NCBI GenBank assembly: GCA_947623765.1
Contig: CANQIG010000011.1
Span: 1 to 18,733 of the forward strand
Source: an uncultured Clostridia bacterium
GTDB taxonomy: Bacteria > Bacillota > Clostridia > Oscillospirales > Acutalibacteraceae
DNA length: 18,733 nucleotides
Direction of reading: 5' to 3'
Shown here: piece by piece, positions 6,010 to 12,721 of the stretch
How the letters are laid out: each line of letters starts with the position of its first letter
Numbering within the stretch: the stretch's first letter is position 1
Made by a program: the position numbers and the translations under genes
Notes under the pieces: model-generated
What the model saw: only the letters and a program-made list of their open reading frames with translations
Databases searched by the model: none
What the model was told of the DNA's origin: nothing

Positions 6010-6912
6010 TTACGCCCGGCCGTCCGTGTCTTCGTCGTTCCAATACCCGTCGTCATCGGCGTATTCGGCGTATGTGTCCTCCTCGAGGTACGCCTCTTCT
6101 TCGCTCGGGAGATCGTCGCCGTATTCGTTGTCCTGATCAAAGGAGCGGGCCACCGCGTTCGCGCGGCTGCGCGCCTCCCGCGCCCGGCGGATGGCTTCCG
6201 CGTCGACGGCAGCGGTGTCCTGCCCGTCCCCATCTCCGCCGTCCTCACGCGCGGCGGTATCCGCCACGATCTCGCCGGAATGGATCTGGATGATGCGCTT
6301 ATGGAAGTGTTTGACGAGCGAGTGCTCGTGCGTGACCATCAGGATCGTCGTGCCCCGGCGGTTGATCTCGCTCAACAGGTCGACGATCTCAAACGAGAGC
6401 GCCGGGTCGATGTTCCCGGTGGGCTCGTCGGCGATGATCATCTGGGGGTTGTTGACCAGCGCGCGCGCCAGCCCGACGCGCTGCCGCTCGCCGCCGGAAA
6501 GCTCCGTCGGGAAATGCTTCGCCTTGTGCTGCAAGCCGACAAGGCTCAGGATATACGGCACCCGCTTCTTGATCGCCTTTCTCGACGCGCCGACCACGCG
6601 CATCGCAAACGCGACGTTGTCGTAGACGGTCATGTGGTCGATCAGGCGGAAATCCTGGAACACGAGCCCCATCTTCCGCCGGATATAGGGGATCTTCCCC
6701 TTGCGGATATGGCTGATGTCCTGCCCATCGATGAAGATCTGTCCCTCGTTCAGCCGCTCCTCGCAGGTGATGAGCTTCAAAAAGGTGCTCTTGCCCGCGC
6801 CCGAAGAGCCGACGATGAAGACGAACTCCCCCTTTGCGACGTGGAGGTTGATATTGTGCAGCGCCTCTGTGCCGTTATTGTAGATCTTTGAAACATTGCG
6901 GAACTCGATCAC
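6010..6912 (-). CDS. ftsE: Cell-division ATP-binding protein FtsE with acidic C-terminal extension
   Basis: 300 residues from a GTG start at 6912, which has GAGGGGG upstream and gives the standard beginning (M)IEFRNVSKIY. Walker A is GSSGAGKST (35-43), the ABC signature LSGGERQRVG (138-147), Walker B MIIADEPTGNID (158-169) and the H-loop His195 lies in MVTHEH. The normal FtsE ends near residue 220; here about 80 further residues follow, first Arg/Ala-rich and then strongly acidic and Tyr-rich (EEEAYLEEDTYAEYADDDGY). FtsE is the cytoplasmic ATPase that drives FtsX. The open frame continues upstream of 6912 for 46 codons without resemblance to the family and was left out. Confidence 0.93.
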   Translation of the reverse strand: MIEFRNVSKIYNNGTEALHNINLHVAKGEFVFIVGSSGAGKSTFLKLITCEERLNEGQIFIDGQDISHIRKGKIPYIRRKMGLVFQDFRLIDHMTVYDNVAFAMRVVGASRKAIKKRVPYILSLVGLQHKAKHFPTELSGGERQRVGLARALVNNPQMIIADEPTGNIDPALSFEIVDLLSEINRRGTTILMVTHEHSLVKHFHKRIIQIHSGEIVADTAAREDGGDGDGQDTAAVDAEAIRRAREARSRANAVARSFDQDNEYGDDLPSEEEAYLEEDTYAEYADDDGYWNDEDTDGRA

Positions 6913-7055
6913 GCGAAATGCCCCCTCACTGAACGTCCCCCGCGCCGTATCACCCGCGGCGTTCGACGTCCCTTTTCCGTGCCATCCCTCTGATTCCGGC
7001 TCCTTCGGTCCCGAAAAAAAGCGGAAAAACAAAAGGAGCCCTGTTGGCACCCTCT

Positions 7056-7066
7056 ATTATACCAAC
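7056..7066 (-). promoter_or_regulatory. Extended -10 promoter of the ftsE operon
   Basis: TATAAT (7061-7056) preceded by TGG, an extended -10 element; no good -35 is seen. The predicted leader is about 140 bases. A 6-bp inverted repeat, TGTTGG (7042-7047) and CCAACA (7062-7067), brackets the -10 and might be an operator or the start of a leader hairpin. Confidence 0.55.
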
Positions 7067-7168
7067 AAGACTCCCGTTTTTAATTCCGAAAAAGAACTAA
7101 ACGTAATTCTTTTGTAACTTTTATTACGATTTGTAACTTGCCGCCGCGAGATCCACCCGTTTTGCGGC

Positions 7169-8254
7169 TCAGATCTTCGACGGATTGCTCGTCAGATAGC
7201 GCTTGACCATGAGCGCGACCTTAAAGACGATGGCGTCCTCGAACTCCCGCAGATCGAGCCCCGTGATCTTCTTGATCTTCTCCAGGCGGTACACAAGCGT
7301 GTTGCGGTGAACGAACAGCTTCCGGGAGGTCTCGGAGACGTTCAGGTTGTTCTCGAAGAAGCGCTGGATCGTGAACAGCGTCTCCTGGTCGAGCGACTCG
7401 ATGGAACCGCGCTTGAAGATCTCCTTGAGGAACATCTCGCAGAGCGTCGTCGGGAGCTGGTAGATGAGGCGCGCGATGCCGAGGTTGTTGTAGCTCACGA
7501 TGTTCTTCTCGGTATCGAAGACCTTCCCGACCTCGAGCGCGACCTGCGCCTCCTTGAAGGAACGCGCGAGCTCCTTGATGCTGTCCACCACCGTGCCGAT
7601 GCCGATGACGCAGTGCGTATAGAACTCGCTCGAGAGCGTGTCGACGATCGACCCCGCGAGCTTGTCGATGTCATGCGGATCGATGTTCGAGCGGATCTCC
7701 TTCACGAGCGCGATGTCCGTCTCATTGATATTGATGACGAAATCCTTGTTCTTGTCCGGGAACAGGTTCTGGACCACGTCGTACGCGGAGACGTCCGTCT
7801 TGTTCGTCACCTTGATGAGCATACAGACGCGGCTGACGTCGGCGTTGAACCGCAGCTCGCGGCTCTTGAGATAGATGTCGCCCGGCAGGATGTTGTCGAG
7901 GATGACGTTCTTGATGAAGTTGGAGCGGTCGTACTTCTCGTCGTAATACTGCTTGATGGAATTGAGCGAGACCGCGAGGATCCCCACATACTTCGCGGCT
8001 TCCACATCTGTGCCGGAAACGAACACAGCGTATTCGGTCCTCGGGCGGCTGCCGAAGGCCTTGTACGTGTAATTTCCGGAGACGAACGAGGACTGGGAGA
8101 GCAGATCCTCCGAGGTCACGGAGTCCGCGACTTCCCCGATCTTCCCGAGCTCGCTGCACGCGATGATCACGGAAGATTCGTCGATGACGCCGATGGTCCG
8201 GTCCACGGAATCCCGCATCTGATGGATGACACCCTGAAACAACCGATTGGACAT
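7169..8254 (-). CDS. PucR/CdaR-family transcriptional regulator
   Basis: 361 residues. The N-terminal part (about 1-120) resembles the ligand-sensing domain of sugar-diacid regulators (GVIDESSVIIACSELGKIGE). The middle (about 130-270) has the mixed alpha/beta layout of the GGDEF-like domain of this family, without a catalytic GGDEF motif. The C-terminus is the PucR helix-turn-helix: FFENNLNVSETSRKLFVHRN followed by TLVYRLEKIKKITGLDLREF, the hallmark of the family. The ATG at 8254 follows AGAGGA and was preferred to an ATG at 8281. It is transcribed from its own promoter toward ftsE. The ligand cannot be read from sequence; no diacid-use genes are adjacent, so it may act elsewhere or on neighbouring wall genes. 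Confidence 0.87.
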   Translation of the reverse strand: MSNRLFQGVIHQMRDSVDRTIGVIDESSVIIACSELGKIGEVADSVTSEDLLSQSSFVSGNYTYKAFGSRPRTEYAVFVSGTDVEAAKYVGILAVSLNSIKQYYDEKYDRSNFIKNVILDNILPGDIYLKSRELRFNADVSRVCMLIKVTNKTDVSAYDVVQNLFPDKNKDFVININETDIALVKEIRSNIDPHDIDKLAGSIVDTLSSEFYTHCVIGIGTVVDSIKELARSFKEAQVALEVGKVFDTEKNIVSYNNLGIARLIYQLPTTLCEMFLKEIFKRGSIESLDQETLFTIQRFFENNLNVSETSRKLFVHRNTLVYRLEKIKKITGLDLREFEDAIVFKVALMVKRYLTSNPSKI

Positions 8255-8335
8255 GATTTCCTCTTTTCCCCGTCGGATCATAATCTAAAAGGTAAGCGCC
8301 CGGCGGCTGCGCAAATGCAACCTTCCCCTTTTGAT

Positions 8336-8364
8336 ATTTTACAATTTTTCTCCGGGCATTTCAA
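8336..8364 (-). promoter_or_regulatory. Sigma-A type promoter of the PucR-family gene
   Basis: -35 TTGAAA (8364-8359), 17-base spacer, -10 TAAAAT (8341-8336). The leader is about 75 bases. The surrounding 8330-8410 is markedly AT-rich compared with the rest of the window. Confidence 0.7.
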
Positions 8365-8485
8365 GTCTTTTTAAGCAACTTTTTTTCAACTTTGTAAATC
8401 TGCACAATCAAAGACCGGGATTCATGCCGGAAGACTGGCACAAAGCGGAAAAAAAGCGGGAAAAGAGAGGAAAATCGTCTTGTCC

Positions 8486-8523
8486 GCCCCGGCCGGACCG
8501 CCCTTAGGACGAAAAGCCGGGGC
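8486..8523 (-). terminator. Hairpin after the VanY-type carboxypeptidase gene
   Basis: GCCCCGGC (8486-8493) pairs perfectly with GCCGGGGC (8516-8523) just past the stop. The following minus-strand sequence is only loosely T-rich (GATTTTCC), so it is a moderate terminator. Confidence 0.5.
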
Positions 8524-8529
8524 CAAAGA

Positions 8530-9483
8530 TCAGTTTTCTTCCTCCCCGGGCGCTTCCGCGTCCTCCGGTCCCGCTTCGCCGACCGGGCCGATGGGCGTGC
8601 CTTTCAGGTACATACAGTATTCCTCGAGGCACATCCCGAGCTCTTTCATCGCCTTCGCGTGTTCCGGCCCGACATAGCGGTAATGCCACGCCTCATGGTC
8701 GATGCCGGTGATCTCCGCCTTGTCCTTCGGATAGCGCTGGACGAACCCGTAGTCCGCCGCGTGTTCCTCCAGCCACGCGTACGCCTCCGTCTGCTCGAAA
8801 TCCCGGGAAACGTCGTTGAAGTCCACGGCGAGCCCGGTGTGGTGCTCGCTGTGGCGCGGCGGCTGGATCGTCCGCAGCGCGTTCTCCGTCGCCTCCTCCA
8901 CTGTCATGCCCCTGTCATACATCCGCTCCTGGATCGCCTGCGCGAGGATCGCCTCCTGATCCTCGACGCTCCGGTACCCGGAGGCGAGCCAGAGGGAGAC
9001 GCCCGCGTCCCGCGCGGCATTGAGCATCTCCGTGAGCGGCTCGTAGATCAGACTGCTCACCTCGACGTCGGAATACAGGCGCGGCGTCACGGCGTAATCC
9101 TTCGGAAGCGCGACCTCGCTGTTGACGAGGACCAGCCGCCAGTCGTCGAGCTGGGTATAGTACGGCTCCGGCGTCGGCTCGGGCGTCGCGGTGGGCTCTG
9201 GGGTCTCGGTGGGCGCGGCTGTGGGAAGCGCGGTGGGGACGGCGGTCGGCTGCGGCTCCGGGAGCGCGGCGGCGGGCAGATCCCGCATCTGGAAGTGCGG
9301 CATCGCGAGCACCGCGGCGACCGCGAGCACGGCCACGACGCCGAAGATCACGCTGCAGACCGTCAGCCGCCTGCGGTTCCGTTCCGCCTGCGCGACGCGG
9401 CGCGCGGGATCGCCCGCTCCGTACTCCGTGTCGTCCGCCGGGTAGCGCGGCTCGTCCGTTCTCTGATGTTTATACTCCTGCAA
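8530..9483 (-). CDS. Membrane-anchored D-alanyl-D-alanine carboxypeptidase, M15B/VanY family
   Basis: 317 residues. A cytoplasmic, charged N-terminus (1-40), one transmembrane segment (about 42-62), a Pro/Thr/Glu-rich wall-spanning linker (about 72-107) and an extracellular M15B peptidase domain. The zinc-binding signature is complete: SEHHTGLAVD (Ser212, His214, Asp221) and EAWH (Glu264, His267). LASGYRSVEDQEAIL is also typical. The family removes the terminal D-Ala from peptidoglycan stem peptides, trimming crosslinks; VanY proper belongs to glycopeptide resistance, but no van genes are present and a housekeeping role is likelier. The start is a TTG at 9483 with GGAG five bases upstream; no ATG fits that frame before the membrane segment. 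The C-terminal tail is acidic. Confidence 0.9.
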   Translation of the reverse strand: MQEYKHQRTDEPRYPADDTEYGAGDPARRVAQAERNRRRLTVCSVIFGVVAVLAVAAVLAMPHFQMRDLPAAALPEPQPTAVPTALPTAAPTETPEPTATPEPTPEPYYTQLDDWRLVLVNSEVALPKDYAVTPRLYSDVEVSSLIYEPLTEMLNAARDAGVSLWLASGYRSVEDQEAILAQAIQERMYDRGMTVEEATENALRTIQPPRHSEHHTGLAVDFNDVSRDFEQTEAYAWLEEHAADYGFVQRYPKDKAEITGIDHEAWHYRYVGPEHAKAMKELGMCLEEYCMYLKGTPIGPVGEAGPEDAEAPGEEEN

Positions 9484-9510
9484 AAAGGCTCCATCCTTTC
9501 CGATTCACTG

Positions 9511-9540
9511 TTGAAAAGTATACCACACCCATGCTATACT
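9511..9540 (+). promoter_or_regulatory. Promoter of the C26 hydrolase gene
   Basis: -35 TTGAAA (9511-9516), 18-base spacer, -10 TATACT (9535-9540). It overlaps almost completely the oppositely directed promoter of the carboxypeptidase gene. Confidence 0.7.
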
Positions 9541-9546
9541 ATACAA
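9517..9546 (-). promoter_or_regulatory. Promoter of the VanY-type carboxypeptidase gene
   Basis: -35 TTGTAT (9546-9541), 18-base spacer, -10 TATACT (9522-9517). Its -10 sits inside the spacer of the + strand promoter at 9511-9540 and the reverse is also true, so only one can be occupied at a time. Confidence 0.65.
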
Positions 9547-9638
9547 GCAAAGATTTCGCAAACCTTTCGACGCTTTTTCCGACGTTCCGCTGCAAAGCGC
9601 GGCGGCGGCACAAAAAGCGCGGGAAAACGGAGGATCTT

Positions 9639-10280
9639 ATGGCCCGTATCTTCATCCGGGGCGAAGCCGGTAAATTCGCAAACTACGAGGCGGCGCTGAC
9701 GGCGCTCGGCGCGGAACCCGTCGTCTCGCTCGACCTCTCCCTCTCCGACGGCTGCGGCGGCCTTCTGCTGCCCGGCGGCGCGGACATGGACCCCGCGCTC
9801 TACGGCGAGGAAAACACCGCGAGCGAGGGCATCGACGCATCGCGCGACCGCGACGAGCTCGCGCTCTGCCGCCGCTTTTTCGAGAGCGGCAGACCGATCC
9901 TCGGCATCTGCCGAGGCCACCAGGTGCTGAACGTCTTCTTCGGCGGCAGCCTGATCCAGGACGTCGCCCATCGGGAGATCCACGTCTGGAAGGAAACCTG
10001 CGACAGCATCCACCGGGTCCGCGCGCTGCACCCGTTCATGGAGCAGCGCTACGGGGCGTCGTTCTCCGTGAATAGCGCGCACCACCAGGCGGTGAAGCGG
10101 CTCGGCGCGGGCCTCCTCGCGACGTGCGAGAGCGAGGACGGCATCAACGAGGGCTTTCTCCACGAAAACGGGAAAGTCATCGGCGTGCAGTTTCACCCGG
10201 AGCGCATCGCCTTCGCGCACGCGAGGCCAGATGCGGTCGACGGGAGAAAGATCTTTGAGGCGTTCCTCGAACTGGTTTAA
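9639..10280 (+). CDS. Class-I glutamine-amidotransferase-like hydrolase, peptidase C26 family
   Basis: 213 residues. The catalytic triad is visible: nucleophile Cys91 in GICRGHQVLN, and His186 with Glu188 in VQFHPER. LLLPGGADMDPALYGEE (about 43-58) is the family oxyanion/ligand region, as in gamma-glutamyl-gamma-aminobutyrate hydrolase (PuuD) and related enzymes that cut gamma-glutamyl amide bonds. It is shorter than PuuD (about 250 residues), mainly because the N-terminal strand-helix region is brief. The ATG at 9639 follows CGGAGG by five bases; the frame is open further upstream but that stretch overlaps the promoter. It stands alone on the + strand, divergent from the carboxypeptidase. 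The exact gamma-glutamyl substrate is unknown; no putrescine or GABA genes are nearby. Confidence 0.85.
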   Translation: MARIFIRGEAGKFANYEAALTALGAEPVVSLDLSLSDGCGGLLLPGGADMDPALYGEENTASEGIDASRDRDELALCRRFFESGRPILGICRGHQVLNVFFGGSLIQDVAHREIHVWKETCDSIHRVRALHPFMEQRYGASFSVNSAHHQAVKRLGAGLLATCESEDGINEGFLHENGKVIGVQFHPERIAFAHARPDAVDGRKIFEAFLELV

Positions 10281-10304
10281 GTCAGAATCACCGGCGAATC
10301 CGGC

Positions 10305-10512
10305 GGCTTCGTGCAGGCTCTAAACGGACCAGTTGCCGGCACAGCTGCATGGAACGGTTTCCCGCTTGCATCGCTCGTCTCGCCGCCCATAAACGGGCAA
10401 TTCCCTTGCTCTTATGTTTTTTCGTAGTGGCAAATCTCGCAAATTCTCCTTTCCCGCTTCGCTCGGTGTGCACCGCGAAAGCTTTTCTATTCGCAGCAGC
10501 ATAGCCGGTAGG
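10305..10512. repeat. Dispersed repeat family, copy A
   Basis: Shares with copies B, C and D an ordered set of blocks: a GGAA-GGTTT-CCGCTTGCA block, a GGCAATTCCC block, a TTTTTTCGTAGTGGC block, a CCCGCTTCGCTCGGTG block and a right end CGCAGCAGCATAGCCGGT. It lies in the 458-base gap between two converging genes. Confidence 0.8.
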
Positions 10513-10520
10513 TTTGGAAA

Positions 10521-10680
10521 GCTCTGAAAGGTCCTGCCTCCGGGCACAGCCCTGAACGGTTTCCCGCTGGCAGCACTCGCCCGCCGCCCATAAACAGGCA
10601 ATTCCCTGCCCTTATGAGTTTTTCGTAGTAGCAAACCACGCAAGTTTTCTTTCTCGCTTCGCTCGGTGCTCACCGCTATA
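10521..10680. repeat. Dispersed repeat family, copy B (right end missing)
   Basis: Follows copy A head to tail. It keeps the internal blocks (GAACGGTTTCCCGCT, AGGCAATTCCCT, GAGTTTTTCGTAGTAGC, CTCGCTTCGCTCGGTG) but stops after CACCGCTATAA and lacks the last 35-40 bases with the right end. No coding gene is visible in 10281-10738 beyond these repeats. Confidence 0.75.
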
Positions 10681-10693
10681 ACAGACAGCGCAA

Positions 10694-10727
10694 AACGGCG
10701 TCCCGCGGAAAACCGCAGGGCGCCGTT
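10694..10727 (-). terminator. Terminator of the solute-binding protein gene
   Basis: Long hairpin AACGGCG (10694-10700) with CGCCGTT (10721-10727), extended inward by CCCGCGG/CCGCAGGG with a mismatch, 12 bases after the stop codon. The minus-strand tail is short in T, but the stem is strong. Confidence 0.7.
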
Positions 10728-10738
10728 CTTTCGCGGGT

Positions 10739-12109
10739 TCATTCCGCGAGCATCATCTTCATCGTGGTGATCGCCTCCGCCGCGCCCGTCTGCGGGTCGT
10801 CTGCATATCGCAGCGCCTTGCGCGCGGTGTTCGCGATGTCCGTCATGAACTGCGCGTCCGTGACGCGTTCGAGGACGTCGCCGAAGAGCTCCGCCGCCTT
10901 CGAGTTTTTCCCAGTGGGGATACCGTACAGACCGCCGAAGTAATACGCGTGCATGGAGCCCACATCGCGGGTACTGGAGCTGTTCCCCTCGTACGCCGCC
11001 TGCATTTTCTCGCCGAGGAAATGCTCGATCACCTTGAAGCAGCGTTCGGGGTTCTTCGCGTTGCGGTTGATCGCGGCGTAGACCGTGACCCCCGCCGTCA
11101 CGCCGCCCGTGTCGTCCGTCTGCGGGATGAGGACGAACCGGCCCGGATTCAGCTTCATCGCGTGCGGAAGGTCGGACATTTCAAGCAGATAGAGCCGGTC
11201 GAGCACCATATATTCCTCGCGCAGCGGGTCGCCGTCGCGCGCGGCATCGAGCACATCCGACGTGTACCCGCGCTCGTCCAGAGAGAGCCGGAAAGCCCTG
11301 CGCGCAGCGGCATACTCCGCGAGGCGATCTTCCGTAATCAGCAGCGTCTCGCTGTCGTAATCCACGAGCGGGCCGAAGCGCATATAATTGAAATCCGTGC
11401 TTCCTGAGAGAGCATCTAAAAGAGGCAGATCGTCGCAGTTCTCGAGCGCTTCCCAAGAATCGACCGTGTCCGGGTCGACCGTGTCGGTCTCGCGGTCGAT
11501 CACGATGCACGGCACCGTGAACAGGAGCGGCACGACCATCCGGCCCTCCGGCGTACACCCCGCGTCCATCACCGCGGCAAAGTGGTCGTCGAGAGAGACG
11601 GTCTCGCTTTTTTCAAAATACGAATCGAGCGGCAGAAACACCGAGCTGCGCATGACCTTTTCGACGTCCGGAAACAGGAGGGTGCTATAATCCATATCCG
11701 CCGTGAGAAGGAAGAGATCCGGCCCGCCGCCCGCGGCGATCTCCACCCGGATGTGCTGCGCCCAAGCCGCGTTTTCCGCCGCATGGTCGCCGTAATCCGA
11801 GCCGAACGACCAGTCGAGCGTGAAGCCGTCCTCGCCGAGCAGACTTTGGAGCGTACCGCGCAGTGGCCCGGGGTATCCGTTGTTTGCCGTATACCAAGCG
11901 TTCTGCGCGCAGACCGTGATGAGATCGGGCTTTTCCGCGTCGTCCGACGCTGTGTCGTTCGACGCAGTATCATTCGGCGTGGCAGCGCCCGTTTCCCCGG
12001 AGCCTGACGTCTCCCCTGCCGCAGCGCAGGAAGAGAATGCGGAGAGCAAGACCAGCAGCGCCAGCGCGCAAAGCAAGACCGCGTGCAGCGAATAGACGGC
12101 TTTTTTCAT
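10739..12109 (-). CDS. Lipoprotein extracellular solute-binding protein
   Basis: 456 residues. A lipoprotein signal peptide has its hydrophobic core at about 9-25 and a lipobox ending FSSC with Cys28 as the lipidated residue. A Ser/Thr/Asp-rich linker (29-57) is followed by a bilobed binding fold like that of carbohydrate-type (family 1) solute-binding proteins: an N-terminal Gly-Pro-Asp stretch AAGGGPDLFLL, FLPLDSYF, and a C-terminal NPERCFKVIEHFLGEKMQ. It would capture a ligand outside the cell for an ABC importer. No permease or ATPase gene is adjacent, so it is an orphan here. The ATG at 12109 gives the proper signal peptide; the Shine-Dalgarno (GCGGGTG) is weak, whereas the promoter is near consensus. 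Ligand unknown. Confidence 0.8.
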   Translation of the reverse strand: MKKAVYSLHAVLLCALALLVLLSAFSSCAAAGETSGSGETGAATPNDTASNDTASDDAEKPDLITVCAQNAWYTANNGYPGPLRGTLQSLLGEDGFTLDWSFGSDYGDHAAENAAWAQHIRVEIAAGGGPDLFLLTADMDYSTLLFPDVEKVMRSSVFLPLDSYFEKSETVSLDDHFAAVMDAGCTPEGRMVVPLLFTVPCIVIDRETDTVDPDTVDSWEALENCDDLPLLDALSGSTDFNYMRFGPLVDYDSETLLITEDRLAEYAAARRAFRLSLDERGYTSDVLDAARDGDPLREEYMVLDRLYLLEMSDLPHAMKLNPGRFVLIPQTDDTGGVTAGVTVYAAINRNAKNPERCFKVIEHFLGEKMQAAYEGNSSSTRDVGSMHAYYFGGLYGIPTGKNSKAAELFGDVLERVTDAQFMTDIANTARKALRYADDPQTGAAEAITTMKMMLAE

Positions 12110-12156
12110 GACAGCACCCGCTTTCTTTTTTATCGAAACAAGGTTGTTACAAAAAA

Positions 12157-12185
12157 AGTATAACACATCCTGTTCATGATGTCAA
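12157..12185 (-). promoter_or_regulatory. Near-consensus promoter of the solute-binding protein gene
   Basis: -35 TTGACA (12185-12180), 17-base spacer, -10 TATACT (12162-12157), the strongest sigma-A promoter in the window. The spacer carries CATC...GATG, a small inverted repeat (12167-12182) that might bind a regulator. Confidence 0.85.
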
Positions 12186-12223
12186 GCGGAAAGTATAAAA
12201 AATCGTCGCGCCATTCACGCCGC

Positions 12224-12246
12224 AAAAAACGGGGGGATCCCGGTTT
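12224..12246 (-). terminator. Weak terminator after the Nudix gene
   Basis: A short stem (about CGGG / CCCG around a GGGATCCC self-complementary core) is followed on the minus strand by GTTTTTT. The stem is short, so confidence is limited. Confidence 0.4.
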
Positions 12247-12664
12247 ATTTCCCGTCCTTCCCTGCGGTGTACTCTAGGAACGCTTCGAGCACGCCCCTGT
12301 CGTTCTCGTAGGTGACGGTCGACCGCGCCTCCTCCGCGAGGGCCCAGCGCATCTCCGTGACCTCCGCCTCCTGCCTGTGCGCCTCGCCGCCCGTGTACTG
12401 CGCGGCGAAATAGATCACGTCCTTCATCACGCCGGGCTTTGGGGAATACGTCACCGTATGGCGAAAGCCCGTGTCGAGCGCGACAGCAAGTCCCGTCTCC
12501 TCGCGGATCTCTCGCAGGGCCGTCTCGGTCTCCGTCTCCTCGCCCTCCACATGGCCTTTCGGGAACGCCCAGTGGCCGCCGTTCTCATGCCGGATCAAAA
12601 GGATCTCCTTCCCGTTCGGCGTGTCTCTCGCGATGACCGCGCCGCAGGATTTTTCCAGCTTCAT
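12245..12664 (-). CDS. Nudix hydrolase
   Basis: 139 residues. A complete Nudix box runs from Gly37 to Leu59 (GHVEGEE ... ALREIREETGL), matching GX5EX7REUXEEXGU with all metal-binding Glu in place. GGHWAFPKGHVE just before it and the small size resemble diadenosine-tetraphosphate (asymmetrical) hydrolases and related house-cleaning enzymes that split nucleoside diphosphates linked to another group. Cytoplasmic. The ATG at 12664 follows AAGGAGAGGG. It lies 57 bases after aldose epimerase with a hairpin between, so it may be partly cotranscribed with it. The exact substrate cannot be read from the sequence. Confidence 0.9.
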   Translation of the reverse strand: MKLEKSCGAVIARDTPNGKEILLIRHENGGHWAFPKGHVEGEETETETALREIREETGLAVALDTGFRHTVTYSPKPGVMKDVIYFAAQYTGGEAHRQEAEVTEMRWALAEEARSTVTYENDRGVLEAFLEYTAGKDGK

Positions 12665-12693
12665 ATCAGTCCCTCTCCTTTTTGGAATGAAAA

Positions 12694-12718
12694 GAGGCTG
12701 TCGGAACAGCCCCTTCTT
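12694..12718 (-). terminator. Terminator after aldose 1-epimerase
   Basis: Hairpin with GAGGCTGT (12694-12701) and ACAGCCCC (12706-12713), G-U pairing on the minus strand, followed by TCTTTTC. On the + strand the same hairpin is followed by a T-rich run, so it could act both ways. Confidence 0.6.
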
Positions 12719-12721
12719 TTT

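Noticed and set aside
4972..6891. 639-codon + strand open frame over ftsX and ftsE
   Set aside because: It is antisense to two unmistakable genes with complete motifs; the translation is Arg/Asp/His-rich without recognisable domains.
8530..9483. Glycopeptide resistance (van) locus suggested by the VanY-type gene
   Set aside because: No vanH, ligase, vanX or two-component genes are nearby; VanY-type carboxypeptidases are common housekeeping enzymes.
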